Positions 34,866 to 48,772 are shown, numbered from the stretch's first letter. The stretch: DNA of 64,000 nucleotides from Janthinobacterium sp. PAMC25594 (GCF_019443505.1 NZ_CP080377.1:3100001-3164000), one strand, 5' to 3'. Program-made: numbers and translations. Notes: generated by a model not told the origin, from the sequence alone.

Positions 34866-37532
34866 TTACTCCGCCGCTGCCGCTTTCTTCGCCGGCGCCT
34901 TCCTGGCGGCCGGCTTTTTCACGGCCGTGGCTTTCTTCGCTGGCGCCTTTTTGACGGCTGCCGCTTTCTTGACGGCCGTTTTCTTCGCCGGCGCCGCGCC
35001 TTCTTCGCCTTCGACCTCGGTCGCTGCCGCCTTGACCTTGGCGCCCGGCTTGGCCTTGCGCTCTTCAAACTCGAAGCTCACCTTGCCATCCTTGCCGCGC
35101 ACGAGGAAAGCCTTGAACGGGCGACGGGTACGCTGCGACACAAAGCCCGGCAGCAAGTCCGTCTTGCCATCGTTGAGCAGTTTTGCCATTTGTTCCGGCA
35201 AGATTTCCTGCTGCAAGATGATGCGGCCGCTGCGGAAATCGCACGTCTTCGGCTTGGCCATGCTGTGTTCGCACACATAGGCCAGGCCCATTTCGTACAC
35301 GCCGGCATTGCACTTGGGGCAAGGTCCCACGGGCGTCTGGCCCGTGAAATCGACGCCTTCGCCATCTTCGCTCTCGTCGTTCTGGCCGAAATCGAATTCC
35401 AGCTTGAAATTCTTGATCTCTTCATCGCGCACGATGCGCAGGATGGCGGCGAACGGACGGCCCATCTTCGAGCGGAAGCCTTGCAGCGGGCCGATGGTGC
35501 GGTCCTTCAGCAATTGTTCCACTTCGGCGATTTCGAACTGACGCGAACCCGGTGTCTTGCTCATCGAAAATTCGCACTTGGTGCAAGCGAAACGACGGTA
35601 GTTTTCCTTCACCACGCCGCTGCAATTCGGGCATGGCGTTTCCAGGGTGGCGTAATCACCGGGAATCGTGTCGTTGTCGTATTCCTTGGCGCGCTTGACG
35701 ATGATTTGCGTCATCTGCGCGATTTCACGCATGAATTCTTCACGCGAAATCTTGCCTTTTTCCATCTGCGACAGCTTGTATTCCCACTCGCCCGTCAGCT
35801 CCGGCGCCGTCAATTCATTGACGCCCAGGCCTTTGAGCAACGTCATCAGCTGCGAGGCCTTGGCGGTCGGGATCAGTTCGCGGCCTTCGCGGATCAGATA
35901 GCGTTCCGTCAGCAAGCCCTCGATGGTGGCCGCGCGCGTCGCCGGGGTGCCAAGACCCTTGCCGGCCATCGCATCGCGCAACTCGTCGTCGTCGATCAGC
36001 TTGCCGGCGCCTTCCATGGCCGACAGCAACGTCGCCTCGGTATATCGCGCTGGCGGCTTGGTGACCAGGCCGTTGGCGTTGACGCTTTCCGTCTGTACTT
36101 TCTCGCCCTTGGCGACCGGCACCAGGTTGCCGTTGCCATTGCTTTCCTTGTCGGCGTCCGTCGATGCTTCCTTGCCGTAGATGGCCAGCCAGCCCGGATT
36201 GGTCATGACCTTGCCTTCAGTCTTGAACTGATGGCCGGACACTTCCGTGTAGCGCGTGGTGACCTGGAATTCGGCAGGCGGGAAGAACACGGCCATGAAG
36301 CGGCGCGTGACCAGGTCATACAATTTTTGTTCCGGCTCGGACAAATTCTTTGGCGCGATCGTCGTCGGGATGATCGCGAAGTGATCCGAGATCTTCGTGT
36401 TATCAAAAATACGCTTGTTCGGCTTGACCCAGCCCTTGTCGACGATCTGCTTGGCGAACTGGTGGTAGTTGCTGTTTTCCTTGACCGTTTCCAGCGCCTG
36501 CAGCACGGTCGGGATGTAGTCTTCCGGCAGGTGGCGCGAATCGGTACGCGGATACGTCAGCACTTTATGCTTTTCATACAGCGCCTGGGCCAGGCCCAGG
36601 GTGTTCTTGGCCGAGAAGCCGAAACGCGAGTTCGCTTCGCGCTGCAAACTGGTCAGGTCGAACAGGCCCGGCGCCATCGAGGTGGTCGGTTTCGATTCTT
36701 CCGTGACGATGCCCTGGCGGCCGCAGCAGGCGGTGGCGATCGAGTCGGCAGCCGTCTTGCTCCACAGGCGCTCGGCGCGCTTCTCGGGGTCGTTCTCGTC
36801 CTTCTTGAACTTCGTGTCGAGCCAGCGGCCTTCATAGATGCCGGCCGCGCAAACGAATTCGGCGCGCACTTCCCAGAAGTCGCGCGGCACGAATTTTTTG
36901 ATCTTGTCTTCGCGTTCGACGACGATGGACAGGGTCGGCGTCTGCACGCGGCCCACGGTGGTCAGATAGAAGCCGCCCTCTTTCGAATTAAACGCCGTCA
37001 TGGCACGCGTGCCATTGATGCCGATCAACCAATCGGCTTCCGAACGGCAGCGGGCCGCATCGGCCAGCGGCAGCATTTCTTCATCGCTGCGCAGGTGCGA
37101 GAAACCGTCGCGGATGGCGCCCGGCGTCATCGACTGCAGCCACAGGCGCTTGACCGGTTGCTTGGCTTTCGCGTTTTGCGCGATCAGGCGGAAAATCAGC
37201 TCGCCTTCGCGCCCCGCATCGCATGCGTTGATGAGGGTGGTGACGTCTTTACGTTTGATCAGCTTGTTTAATACTTTGAGGCGCGCTTCCGTCTTGGCGA
37301 TCGGGTTCAGCGCGAAATACGGTGGAATCATCGGCAAGTGCGCGAAACTCCATTTGCCGCGCTTCACGTCGAATTCTTCCGGTACGGCGATCTCCAGCAA
37401 GTGGCCGACCGCCGACGACAGGACGTACTCGTCCGATTCAAAGTACTCATCGTGCTTGGTGAAGCCGCCAAGCGTCTTCGCGATATCGTTCGCGACAGAA
37501 GGCTTCTCGGCGATGATGAGGGTTTTTGTCAT
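34866..37532 (-). CDS. topB: DNA topoisomerase III with histone H1-like tail
   Basis: 888 aa from MTKTLIIAEKPSVANDIA; the in-frame run up to 37601 is not TopB-like. Type IA topoisomerase: TOPRIM (IIAEKPSV; NACDAGREGELIFR), active-site Tyr region TYPRTDSRHLP, and the central gate domains. Two C-terminal zinc-finger-like segments follow (CPNC..CTKC and CPKC..CEH). The last about 50 residues are a low-complexity Lys/Ala/Pro tail (KKTAVKKAAAVKKAPAKK), as in histone H1-like proteins, longer than in E. coli TopB (653 aa). Cluster topB-smg-dprA on the minus strand. Confidence 0.95.
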   Translation of the reverse strand: MTKTLIIAEKPSVANDIAKTLGGFTKHDEYFESDEYVLSSAVGHLLEIAVPEEFDVKRGKWSFAHLPMIPPYFALNPIAKTEARLKVLNKLIKRKDVTTLINACDAGREGELIFRLIAQNAKAKQPVKRLWLQSMTPGAIRDGFSHLRSDEEMLPLADAARCRSEADWLIGINGTRAMTAFNSKEGGFYLTTVGRVQTPTLSIVVEREDKIKKFVPRDFWEVRAEFVCAAGIYEGRWLDTKFKKDENDPEKRAERLWSKTAADSIATACCGRQGIVTEESKPTTSMAPGLFDLTSLQREANSRFGFSAKNTLGLAQALYEKHKVLTYPRTDSRHLPEDYIPTVLQALETVKENSNYHQFAKQIVDKGWVKPNKRIFDNTKISDHFAIIPTTIAPKNLSEPEQKLYDLVTRRFMAVFFPPAEFQVTTRYTEVSGHQFKTEGKVMTNPGWLAIYGKEASTDADKESNGNGNLVPVAKGEKVQTESVNANGLVTKPPARYTEATLLSAMEGAGKLIDDDELRDAMAGKGLGTPATRAATIEGLLTERYLIREGRELIPTAKASQLMTLLKGLGVNELTAPELTGEWEYKLSQMEKGKISREEFMREIAQMTQIIVKRAKEYDNDTIPGDYATLETPCPNCSGVVKENYRRFACTKCEFSMSKTPGSRQFEIAEVEQLLKDRTIGPLQGFRSKMGRPFAAILRIVRDEEIKNFKLEFDFGQNDESEDGEGVDFTGQTPVGPCPKCNAGVYEMGLAYVCEHSMAKPKTCDFRSGRIILQQEILPEQMAKLLNDGKTDLLPGFVSQRTRRPFKAFLVRGKDGKVSFEFEERKAKPGAKVKAAATEVEGEEGAAPAKKTAVKKAAAVKKAPAKKATAVKKPAARKAPAKKAAAAE

Positions 37533-37805
37533 ATTTTGTGGTCTCGAAAAATGCTCTAGGATAGTTTCAGCATGCGCATCATACAGTGCATTGCCAGGCA
37601 CCGACGCTTTTGTCTGCGCAATGCCTTGTGACTTGTGGTCTTGTCAAGCGGCCAATGATAAGCGCCTATTGAAGAATTCGGCAAGTTATCTGCAAGCAAG
37701 AATGCGCCAGCGCAAACACAATGGGCTGGCGGGTGCGGTGCCGCCGCATATAGTAAGGGAGATGGCGCGGCAGCGGCGCCAGGTGCGACCGGGGGTGTTT
37801 ATATA

Positions 37806-38270
37806 CTAGTGCAGCAGGCGCGGCGGGAGATCTTCGTCGTCGACGAATAAATCGTCGAACATCAGCGCGTCCGGTTCCTTGCCCTGGCTCCACAGCAGCA
37901 TCAGCACGATGACTTTCAGCTTGCCCAGCGACACGGGCGCCTCGTCGAGCGCCAGCGCCCGTTCGATGACGATTTCGCGCTGCAGCGGCGAGAGCACCTT
38001 GGCGCTTTCCAGGAACTGGATGAAACCGATGGCGGCCGTGCCCAGCACGTCGCTTTCCTGCTTGACATAGAAGCGCGTGCCCGTGGAGCTGGCCGTCAGG
38101 GTTTGCTCGGCGCCCGCCATGGCGTTCAAGTCCGTCAGCCAGACCAGCGCTTCGGAAATCTCCACGTCGTCGAAACCGACGGCCGACAGTTTGCGCGCCA
38201 GGACGGCCGGCTCGGGGCAGGCGTCGGGGCGATAGTAAGTCTCGTAGAGGTACACCAGGATATCGAACAT
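37806..38270 (-). CDS. smg: Smg family protein (DUF494)
   Basis: 154 aa. [13 protein letters not shown] at the start and [23 protein letters not shown] near the end are typical of Smg. It is classically found beside dprA and the def-fmt genes, as here (dprA 94 bp upstream). No molecular function is established. A 200-bp gap before topB shows nothing recognisable. Confidence 0.92.
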   Translation of the reverse strand: MFDILVYLYETYYRPDACPEPAVLARKLSAVGFDDVEISEALVWLTDLNAMAGAEQTLTASSTGTRFYVKQESDVLGTAAIGFIQFLESAKVLSPLQREIVIERALALDEAPVSLGKLKVIVLMLLWSQGKEPDALMFDDLFVDDEDLPPRLLH

Positions 38271-38364
38271 GGCTCTACTCTATCAGCTAAGTTCGCTACG
38301 ACACAAGAGTGCGCGCCGACAAAGCCTCCCTGTGCGGCAAGGCCGCCACACAAGTGACAAGCTG

Positions 38365-39468
38365 TCATTTACAGCGTTGAAACAGTCCTCCCGGCAAGCG
38401 TTCCACCAGGCCCGCCAGCTCCAGCGCCAGCAATTCCCCCATCAGCGTGCCCATGGCCAGGCCGCTGCGCGCGGCCAGGGTATCGGCGTCGACGGGATCG
38501 TGGCCCAGCGCGGCCTGCAGCGGCGTCTCGTCTGCCACCGCTGGCGGCACGAGGGGAACGCCGCCCAGCCACTGCAACTCTTGCAGTACGTCATCGGCCG
38601 ACTCGACCAGCTTGGCGCCCTGCTTGATGAGTGCATGACAACCCTTGGCCAAAGTCGCATGGATGGAGCCGGGCAAGGCATACACATCGCGCCCCTGCTC
38701 GCCGGCCAGGCGCGCCGTGATCAGGGAGCCCGATTGCGCGGCCGCCTCGATCACCAGCACGCCGCGCGCCAGGCCGCTGATCAGCCGATTGCGACGCGGA
38801 AAGTTCCCGGGCATGGCAGGCAAGCCCAGCGCGTACTCGCTGACGATGCAGCCTTGTTCGGCAATTCTTTGCGCCAGATCAAGGTTGCGTCGCGGATACA
38901 CCAGATCGGCGCCCGTGCCGATCACGGCCACGGTGGCGCCCGGGCCGCGCAAGCCGCCCTCGTGCGCGTGCGTGTCGATGCCCAGCGCCAATCCGGAAAT
39001 GATGGTCAGGCCCGCCGCGCTGAGGGCGTGGGCAAAAGCGGCCGCATTCTGCATGCCTTGCGCGCTGGCATTGCGGCTGCCGATGATGGCCACGCCGGGA
39101 CGCGACAGCAGTTCCGCCCGCCCCCGTACATATAACAATAGCGGCGGATCGGCGATTTCCAGCAACAGCGGCGGATACGCGGCATCGGCCAGGGTCAGCA
39201 CGGCATTGCCGGGCCGCTGCAGCCACTGCAGGGTAAGCGCCAGCTGGCTGTTGGCCACCGGTTTGGGCGCTTGCACGATGGCACGCGCCACGCTGGCTGG
39301 CACCACCTCGCGCAAGGCATCGAATGATGCGGCGAAAATGGCCGGCGGCAAGCCGAAGCGGACCAGCAAGGCGCGCGCCGCCACCGGACCCACGCCGGGC
39401 AGATGCTGCAGGCGCAGCCAGCCCGCCAGTTCCGTGGCCGTGTCCGCCGTTGTGGCAAGTGCATGCAT
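38365..39468 (-). CDS. dprA: DNA processing protein DprA
   Basis: 367 aa from MHALATTADTATEL; in-frame sequence up to 39561 is unsupported. An N-terminal HhH/SAM-like segment (LQHLPGVGPVAARALL) is followed by the Rossmann domain: VAIIGSRNAS, SGLALGIDTHAHEG, VIGTGADLVYP, EYALG and FPRRNRLISGL. A C-terminal winged-helix domain (about 305-365) matches DprA/DML1. It loads RecA on incoming single strands in natural transformation; other competence genes are not in the window. Confidence 0.95.
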   Translation of the reverse strand: MHALATTADTATELAGWLRLQHLPGVGPVAARALLVRFGLPPAIFAASFDALREVVPASVARAIVQAPKPVANSQLALTLQWLQRPGNAVLTLADAAYPPLLLEIADPPLLLYVRGRAELLSRPGVAIIGSRNASAQGMQNAAAFAHALSAAGLTIISGLALGIDTHAHEGGLRGPGATVAVIGTGADLVYPRRNLDLAQRIAEQGCIVSEYALGLPAMPGNFPRRNRLISGLARGVLVIEAAAQSGSLITARLAGEQGRDVYALPGSIHATLAKGCHALIKQGAKLVESADDVLQELQWLGGVPLVPPAVADETPLQAALGHDPVDADTLAARSGLAMGTLMGELLALELAGLVERLPGGLFQRCK

Positions 39469-39772
39469 GACAACCTCGCTGTGTACTGTGCCCTCCCATG
39501 CTAGCGCCCTGGCAGGCACGCGATACCGACGCGCGCAACAATGCGTGCAATGGCGCCGCAAAACGGCCCCTCATCCACAGCGCCATGGGCGTCTGTGATA
39601 AAATTTCCCTTTGCAGCAAACGAATAGCGCACTGGCAAACGCATCTGCCGCGCCGTTGCGCCATACGCGCCCCACCGTAGCGCATTCAAATAAAATAGCC
39701 CTGCCATCGTCCGCATGGCCCAGGCATGAATAATCAGGCGCACCGGCGCCCACCTTAACCAGTCGAATCCGT
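39469..39772. promoter_or_regulatory. Divergent promoter region, dprA / def
   Basis: 304 bp between divergent start codons. Short AT-rich segments (around 39599-39610 and 39688-39700) are the likely promoter sites for def. No hairpin, repeat or regulator box stands out. Confidence 0.35.
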
Positions 39773-40315
39773 ATGTCCATATTAAATATCCTGCGTTACC
39801 CCGATCCTCGCCTGCACACGATCGCCAAGCCCGTCACCGAATTTGGCGAGCGCCTGCAAACCCTGATCGACGACATGGCCGAAACCATGTACGACGCCCC
39901 CGGCGTCGGCCTGGCCGCGTCGCAAGTGGACGCGCATATCCAGATGATGGTGATCGACATCACCGAAGAGAAAAACCAGCTGCAAGTATTCATCAACCCG
40001 GAGATCACCTGGGCCAGCGAAGAAAAGCAGGTTTACGACGAAGGTTGTTTGTCCGTGCCCGGCGTCTACGATGGCGTCGAGCGTCCGGCCCGCATCAAGG
40101 TGCGCGCCCTGGACCGCCACGGCAAGCAGTTCGAGCTGGAAGCCGATGGCTTGCTGGCAGTCTGCATCCAGCATGAGATGGATCATTTGCTGGGCAAGGT
40201 ATTCGTCGAATACCTGTCGCCGCTCAAGCGCAACCGCATCAAGGCCAAGATGATCAAGGAAGTCCGTGGTCTCGAGCGCGAAGCGAGCCTGCGCGCTCAG
40301 AACCGCCGCTTCTAA
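39773..40315 (+). CDS. def: Peptide deformylase
   Basis: 180 aa. All three motifs are intact: GVGLAASQ (45-51), EGCLSVPG with metal-ligand C92, and HEMDH (H134, E135, H138). It removes the formyl group from nascent proteins, after Fmt has formylated the initiator tRNA. fmt follows on the same strand 96 bp later; both are divergent from dprA, the usual arrangement. The C-terminus is charged ([14 protein letters not shown]). Confidence 0.97.
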   Translation: MSILNILRYPDPRLHTIAKPVTEFGERLQTLIDDMAETMYDAPGVGLAASQVDAHIQMMVIDITEEKNQLQVFINPEITWASEEKQVYDEGCLSVPGVYDGVERPARIKVRALDRHGKQFELEADGLLAVCIQHEMDHLLGKVFVEYLSPLKRNRIKAKMIKEVRGLEREASLRAQNRRF

Positions 40316-40411
40316 GCCACTGCTGGTAGACTAAGCAGCAACAGTCGTCGTTACACCATGCCAGCCTGGCGCCTCCGGCGCGGGCCTGCGCACCTCACGT
40401 CAAGGAACCAT

Positions 40412-41368
40412 ATGAAAGTGATCTTCGCAGGCACGCCTGAATTCGCCGCCACGGCCCTGAAAGACTTGCACGAAGCGGGATTCGACATTCCGCTGGTGCT
40501 GACCCAGCCCGACCGCCCGGCCGGACGCGGCATGCAACTGCACGCCTCGGCCGTCAAGCAATATGCGCAGCAGCATGGCATCGAGGTGCTGCAGCCCTTG
40601 TCCCTGCGCATGGACAGCAAGGACCCGCAGCGCGCCGCCGAGGCAAAGGCGGCCCACGAGCGCCTGCTGGCCACCGATTACGACGTGATGGTGGTGGCGG
40701 CCTACGGCTTGATCTTGCCGCGCAGCACACTCGACATCAAACCCTGCATCAATATCCACGGTTCCTTGCTGCCGCGCTGGCGCGGTGCCGCGCCGATTCA
40801 CCGCGCCATCGAGGCCGGCGACGATGAAACGGGCGTGACCATCATGCAGATGGAAGAAGGCCTCGATACGGGCCCCATGCTGGCCATCGAGCGCACGCCC
40901 ATCGAAGCGGGCGACTCCACCGCCAGCCTGCACGACAAGCTGGCCATGCTGGGCGGCAAGATGATCGTCGAGACCTTGCGCAAGATGCAGCAGCAGCCGC
41001 TGGAAGCCGTGCCGCAGCCGGAAGCGGGCGTCACCTATGCGGCAAAAATCGCCAAGGACGAGGCGGCGCTCGATTTCAGCCAGCCCGCGCTGGAACTGGG
41101 CCTGAAAATCCGCGCCTTCAATCCGTTTCCCGGCGCCTGCGGCCAGGTCGATGGCGTGACCATCAAGATCTGGGCCGCCGAGGTACTCGAAGCGGACAGC
41201 AAGGAAGCGCCGGGCCAGGTGCTGGCGGCCGACGCCCAGCTCGGCATCGTCGTGGCCTGCGGCAATGGCTCGCTGCGCCTGACGGAACTGCAAAAACCGG
41301 GCGGCAAGCGCCTGCCCGCGGCCGAATTCATCAAGGGCTTCCCGCTCGAAGGCAAACGCTTCGTTTAA
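40412..41368 (+). CDS. fmt: Methionyl-tRNA formyltransferase
   Basis: 318 aa from [16 protein letters not shown], with AAGGAACC in front; the in-frame sequence from 40358 is not conserved. Formyltransferase motif [16 protein letters not shown] holds the catalytic N/H/D neighbourhood (INIHGSLLP), and the loop [12 protein letters not shown] binds tRNA. The C-terminal OB-like domain starts near 205. A strong bidirectional terminator follows. Confidence 0.97.
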   Translation: MKVIFAGTPEFAATALKDLHEAGFDIPLVLTQPDRPAGRGMQLHASAVKQYAQQHGIEVLQPLSLRMDSKDPQRAAEAKAAHERLLATDYDVMVVAAYGLILPRSTLDIKPCINIHGSLLPRWRGAAPIHRAIEAGDDETGVTIMQMEEGLDTGPMLAIERTPIEAGDSTASLHDKLAMLGGKMIVETLRKMQQQPLEAVPQPEAGVTYAAKIAKDEAALDFSQPALELGLKIRAFNPFPGACGQVDGVTIKIWAAEVLEADSKEAPGQVLAADAQLGIVVACGNGSLRLTELQKPGGKRLPAAEFIKGFPLEGKRFV

Positions 41369-41385
41369 GAACCTGGCGCCATAAA

Positions 41386-41414
41386 AAAAGGGCTTGCCGC
41401 GGCAAGCCCTTTTT
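41386..41414. terminator. Bidirectional terminator between fmt and the metzincin lipoprotein gene
   Basis: AAAAAGGGCTTGCC pairs with GGCAAGCCCTTTT with a 2-nt centre; A and T tracts flank the convergent genes. Confidence 0.9.
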
Positions 41415-41430
41415 ACGTCCAGCCACGGCC

Positions 41431-43899
41431 TTAGCGGCGCTGCACCTTCATCAACCGTCCGCCCACGGACGACGACAGGCTGACCTCGAAACGGCCACCG
41501 GCCGGCAAGGCGCTGACGTCGACGCTGGCATTTCCACCCGTCAAGCCGCTGGCGACCACCGTCTTGCGGCCATCGGCGGCCACGTGCAGCACGGCGGCGT
41601 ACGGTTCCGCCTGGGCATCCCAGACCAGCGCCAGCTTGCCAGCGCTTTGCGCTGCCTCAAAGCTGCCATCGTTGGCGGCCTTGCTGCGGCGCGCCGAACG
41701 CTCCAGCCGGGGCAAAGGCTTACCATTTGAGAATACTTCCACATCGCTGATATCGCCCGGGTTGGCGAAACTGACACGGAAATGGCGCATGGCGCTGCCG
41801 CCATGGTCGGCCACGGTGACCGCGTCGAAGGGCAAGTCGATAGTCGTTCCCGATGCCGTCAAAACCCGCAGCGTGTACGCCTGGCCGCTGCCGCTGGCCG
41901 CCGCGCCCACACGCGTGGACGAGGCAATGGCGGGACGCAGCCCCACGCCGGCCGGCGTGATGCGGCCGGAAATGGTCAGGTAGCCATTTTCGGCCACGGA
42001 CATGCTGGCGGCCAGCACATTGCTGCCCGTTATTTGCGTGCTGCGTTTTTCCAGGAATTGCTGCACCCGCGCATAACTGTAGTCGGAGAACCAGGCGCCG
42101 CTGCAATAGCTCATCACATCCTTCATCGGCGTGCCGCCATTGACTGCCTTGCTCAGCTGGCCGATGTTGCCCGCATAGTCGCTGTTGTACAGCGGTTGCG
42201 GGCCCAATTCACCATTTGCATACGGGTAATCGGTCACCGCACCAGCCGGGCTACCGCAGGGAACGTGCTGCAGCGAGTGATTGTGGCCCAGTTCATGCAC
42301 GAGCGTGGTCAGCCATTCAGGCCAGCCATTGCCGAAGGGATCGAACGCCGCGCTGGTATCGAACCTGGCGTCCAGGCCGATGGCCGAGGTGCTGTCGCTG
42401 CCGCTGCTGCGGCCGTTGATATAGGCCAGGCCCGCGGCGCGGGTGACAGACATTTTCGGTACGAAACCATAATAATAGGCGCCGCTGTCTTCCTGTACCC
42501 GCTTGCTTTCCAGCTCTCCCAGGGCGTTGCTCCACCAGCTGTCGGCCGTGCTGCTGCCAGGCATGCTCAGCGCAGTGCGCGTGGTGATGCTGATGTCTTC
42601 CGACGCATACGGATAGACGCGCAGCAGCGCCGCGCGGATATCCTTGGCGTCAGGCAATTGTGCCACGCCATCATCGGTACTCAAGGGCACGAGTACCAGG
42701 CGGATGCGCGCCGCGCTGGAAACGGCAGGCGCCGCTTCCTGGCTCACTTGCACGCCGTCATTGCCCACGGCCGTCACGCGCACGCGCACGCCGGGCAAGA
42801 TCCAGCCTGCAGGCAGGACGGCACTGAAATTGCCGTTGAAACTGTAATCGCTTTTCGCCGTCGGCAAGACCTGGGGACCGCTCATGCTGATGCTGCCCAG
42901 ATTGCTGCCATTGGCGGCGGTCGCAATCAAGGTCACGGCGGGGCTGGCCTGGCCCGCTTGCAAGGCCAGCACGGACACGCGCACGGCGGCCTGCTTGCCG
43001 CGCGTCAGGTGCAAGGCAGTATTGCTGGCGTTCAAGTTCAGTACCTGCGCGAAATCAATGCTGCCCAGGGTAAAGGCCGACACCGTACCCGCATTGACGG
43101 CGATGCGCGCAGCGGCTGACAGCATCACATCGCCCGTTGCCGAGCCTGGTGCAGACAATACCAGCTGGCTGGCACTGGCGCTGACGATCACGGCTGGCGT
43201 TTTGCCCACCGACGCCGAACTGACCTGGTCAAGATTGCTGCCCTGCAGCGTCACCGACAAGGTCCCGCTGTTGACGGCGGACGTGATCGACGTCACGACC
43301 ACGCTCGCCAAGACCTTGTACGCATCGCTGCTGATGGCATCGTTGTACGGACCGCGCACCGTCAGTGCCCCCGTTGCCGCACCCAGGGGCACCACCACGG
43401 TCACGCTGCCGGACGTCTGGCTTTGCGGCGTCGTCGCCGCACCATTGCCAAACTGCACCGCCGTCACGGCACCCATGCCGCCGCCCGCGATCGTCACGCT
43501 GGAACCGACGCCGCCCGTCGCTGGTGCGATGCTGCCCACGCTCAATGGCAGGTACACATTGACGTTATAGCTGGTGGCCGCCGTGCCGCTGGCGCTGACC
43601 AGGCTCAAGGCGCCCGATACGGGCACGCCCGGCATGGCCAGAGTCACGCTGGTGTCGCTGGCGGCGCTGGTGGCAAGCGTCACGCCGCCCACCTGGAAGG
43701 CCGTCACGCGGCTCAAATTCGTGCCCGTGACCACCAGGCTGCCACCGACGGCGACATTCGCCGCCGAGACGGCCGTCACGGCAGGAATCACGACGGGATT
43801 GCCCGAGGTGGTCGTCACCACCGTGTCGCCACCACCACCGCCGCCGCAGGCGGACAGACCCAACATGACAAACAATGCAACTAGCAAATAGTTTTTCAT
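41431..43899 (-). CDS. Metzincin-like lipoprotein protease with IPT/TIG-like domains
   Basis: 822 aa. Lipobox LSAC followed by a Gly run, so an anchored lipoprotein. Residues about 30-300 contain three IPT/TIG-like beta domains (VTGTNLSRVTAFQVGGV, IAGGGMGAVTAVQFG, LQGSNLDQVSSASVG). The protease part carries HELGHNHSLQH (H535, E536, H539, H545), the metzincin zinc spacing, and a probable Met-turn in MKDVMSYCSG about 60 residues on. It resembles M66-type peptidases such as StcE in layout, but assignment is by motif only. The C-terminal about 200 residues are beta-rich. TTG at 43908 is a less likely start. Confidence 0.82.
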   Translation of the reverse strand: MKNYLLVALFVMLGLSACGGGGGGDTVVTTTSGNPVVIPAVTAVSAANVAVGGSLVVTGTNLSRVTAFQVGGVTLATSAASDTSVTLAMPGVPVSGALSLVSASGTAATSYNVNVYLPLSVGSIAPATGGVGSSVTIAGGGMGAVTAVQFGNGAATTPQSQTSGSVTVVVPLGAATGALTVRGPYNDAISSDAYKVLASVVVTSITSAVNSGTLSVTLQGSNLDQVSSASVGKTPAVIVSASASQLVLSAPGSATGDVMLSAAARIAVNAGTVSAFTLGSIDFAQVLNLNASNTALHLTRGKQAAVRVSVLALQAGQASPAVTLIATAANGSNLGSISMSGPQVLPTAKSDYSFNGNFSAVLPAGWILPGVRVRVTAVGNDGVQVSQEAAPAVSSAARIRLVLVPLSTDDGVAQLPDAKDIRAALLRVYPYASEDISITTRTALSMPGSSTADSWWSNALGELESKRVQEDSGAYYYGFVPKMSVTRAAGLAYINGRSSGSDSTSAIGLDARFDTSAAFDPFGNGWPEWLTTLVHELGHNHSLQHVPCGSPAGAVTDYPYANGELGPQPLYNSDYAGNIGQLSKAVNGGTPMKDVMSYCSGAWFSDYSYARVQQFLEKRSTQITGSNVLAASMSVAENGYLTISGRITPAGVGLRPAIASSTRVGAAASGSGQAYTLRVLTASGTTIDLPFDAVTVADHGGSAMRHFRVSFANPGDISDVEVFSNGKPLPRLERSARRSKAANDGSFEAAQSAGKLALVWDAQAEPYAAVLHVAADGRKTVVASGLTGGNASVDVSALPAGGRFEVSLSSSVGGRLMKVQRR

Positions 43900-44419
43900 G
43901 GCTGGCAACCATGCTGATGCAGCGCGATGCAGGGGAGGACACGAGAAAAATGTGACATATTGGTGACTTTTGGTGAGAATTTACTTTCGAGGAACCAATA
44001 TTATCGGTTAATTCGATTCCTAAAGACAACTATTGCTGCTTTTGATTCATTAAAAACAGGCTGATATGGCACAAATAATGTAAAAATTTTTCCGCACCTT
44101 GGTCGACATCCATTTCTGCCAATTTTGGTGGAAGAATTAACGTTTTGAGCAAGATTTTCAGGAATGGCATTTTCAGAAACAGGTGCGGCGCAAGGCGATG
44201 TGTTGCAAGAAAGCTTGCCGTGGGGCGAACGGCCGCTTTTGCTTAAAACCAAAGCAGCCTGATGCCGTATAATTTTAGACCCGGTGAAATCAGGCGATTG
44301 CCACCTTCTGCCTGCCCTACCCGGCCGGCACTCTCCGTCAGCGGATCCTGCTGACCCGCAACCGCCCCGTACCTGTCTTGTCGCCGCGCCGCCGCCCGTT
44401 TGCCTATTGAAAGCATGAA
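43900..44419. promoter_or_regulatory. 520-bp AT-rich divergent region before metH
   Basis: Noticeably richer in A/T than its surroundings between about 43960 and 44170. A -10-like TATAAT at 44268-44273 faces metH, flanked by the inverted repeat GCCTGAT (44257-44263) and ATCAGGC (44289-44295). No supportable ORF. A cobalamin or SAH riboswitch consensus was looked for and not found. Confidence 0.45.
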
Positions 44420-48214
<3,795 letters not shown>

Positions 48215-48336
48215 TGCCATAATATAAGCACAAGGCGCGCGGAACTTATCGCGCGCCGCAGCGCACTAACGCAGTATGCCGGTCGGCATGCTGCATGCCC
48301 GCTCCGGCCCGTTCCCTGACTGGCTAAGGAGGATAT

Positions 48337-48708
48337 ATGGCAAGCAATTTCAAACTGAAACGCTGGCAAGATCAAGTGATCCTGTTGCTGGGCCTGTGGC
48401 TGCTCGTTTCGCCCTGGGCTTTTTCCTATTCCGAAGGCTCACCGCAGATGATCAACGCCTTTGCCTCGGGCCTGGTGATCGCCGTGCTGGCCGCCTTCGA
48501 CCTGTACAAGACCTATTTCTGGGCCGTCGTCGTCAACCTGCTGGTGGGCGTCTGGGTCGCCGTCTCGCCATGGGTCCTGCGGCTGGCCGACCAGCGCGTC
48601 GTCATGTGGAACGAGCTGATCGTCGGCATCGCCGTCGTCGTGCTGGCACTGTGGGAACTGCGCACCGACCCCGAGCTGCACAAGCACTGGCCCGGCGCGG
48701 CAGCGTAG
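48337..48708 (+). CDS. SPW repeat-containing membrane protein
   Basis: 123 aa with four predicted membrane helices. Two SPW-type repeats are visible: LWLLVSPWAFSYS and VWVAVSPWVLRLA. A perfect AGGAGG ribosome-binding site precedes the ATG. Function unknown. It stands alone between metH and a terminator. Confidence 0.85.
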   Translation: MASNFKLKRWQDQVILLLGLWLLVSPWAFSYSEGSPQMINAFASGLVIAVLAAFDLYKTYFWAVVVNLLVGVWVAVSPWVLRLADQRVVMWNELIVGIAVVVLALWELRTDPELHKHWPGAAA

Positions 48709-48716
48709 CGGCGTAA

Positions 48717-48752
48717 AAAAGCCCTGTCACGGCGATGCCGTGCAGGGCTTTT
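48717..48752. terminator. Terminator after the SPW gene
   Basis: AAAAGCCCTG pairs with CAGGGCTTTT (48717-48726 with 48743-48752) enclosing an inner CACGGC/GCCGTG stem. Confidence 0.88.
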
Positions 48753-48772
48753 AAGGGGCGCTACGACAGCGG

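Noticed and set aside
34901..35040. Lys/Ala-rich repeats as a separate histone-like gene
   Set aside because: They are in frame with and continuous to topB, with no internal start signal.
34839..37271. 810-codon open frame on the plus strand opposite topB
   Set aside because: It is an antisense shadow of topB in a high-GC genome: no family motif, Arg/His/Phe-rich composition, and topB is unmistakable on the other strand.
44001..44252. 83-codon frame on the minus strand in the metH upstream gap
   Set aside because: No ribosome-binding site, no family resemblance, and AT-rich sequence more consistent with non-coding DNA.
44260..44419. Cobalamin or SAH riboswitch upstream of metH
   Set aside because: Neither the B12-box core nor the conserved SAH-switch segments could be found in the sequence.
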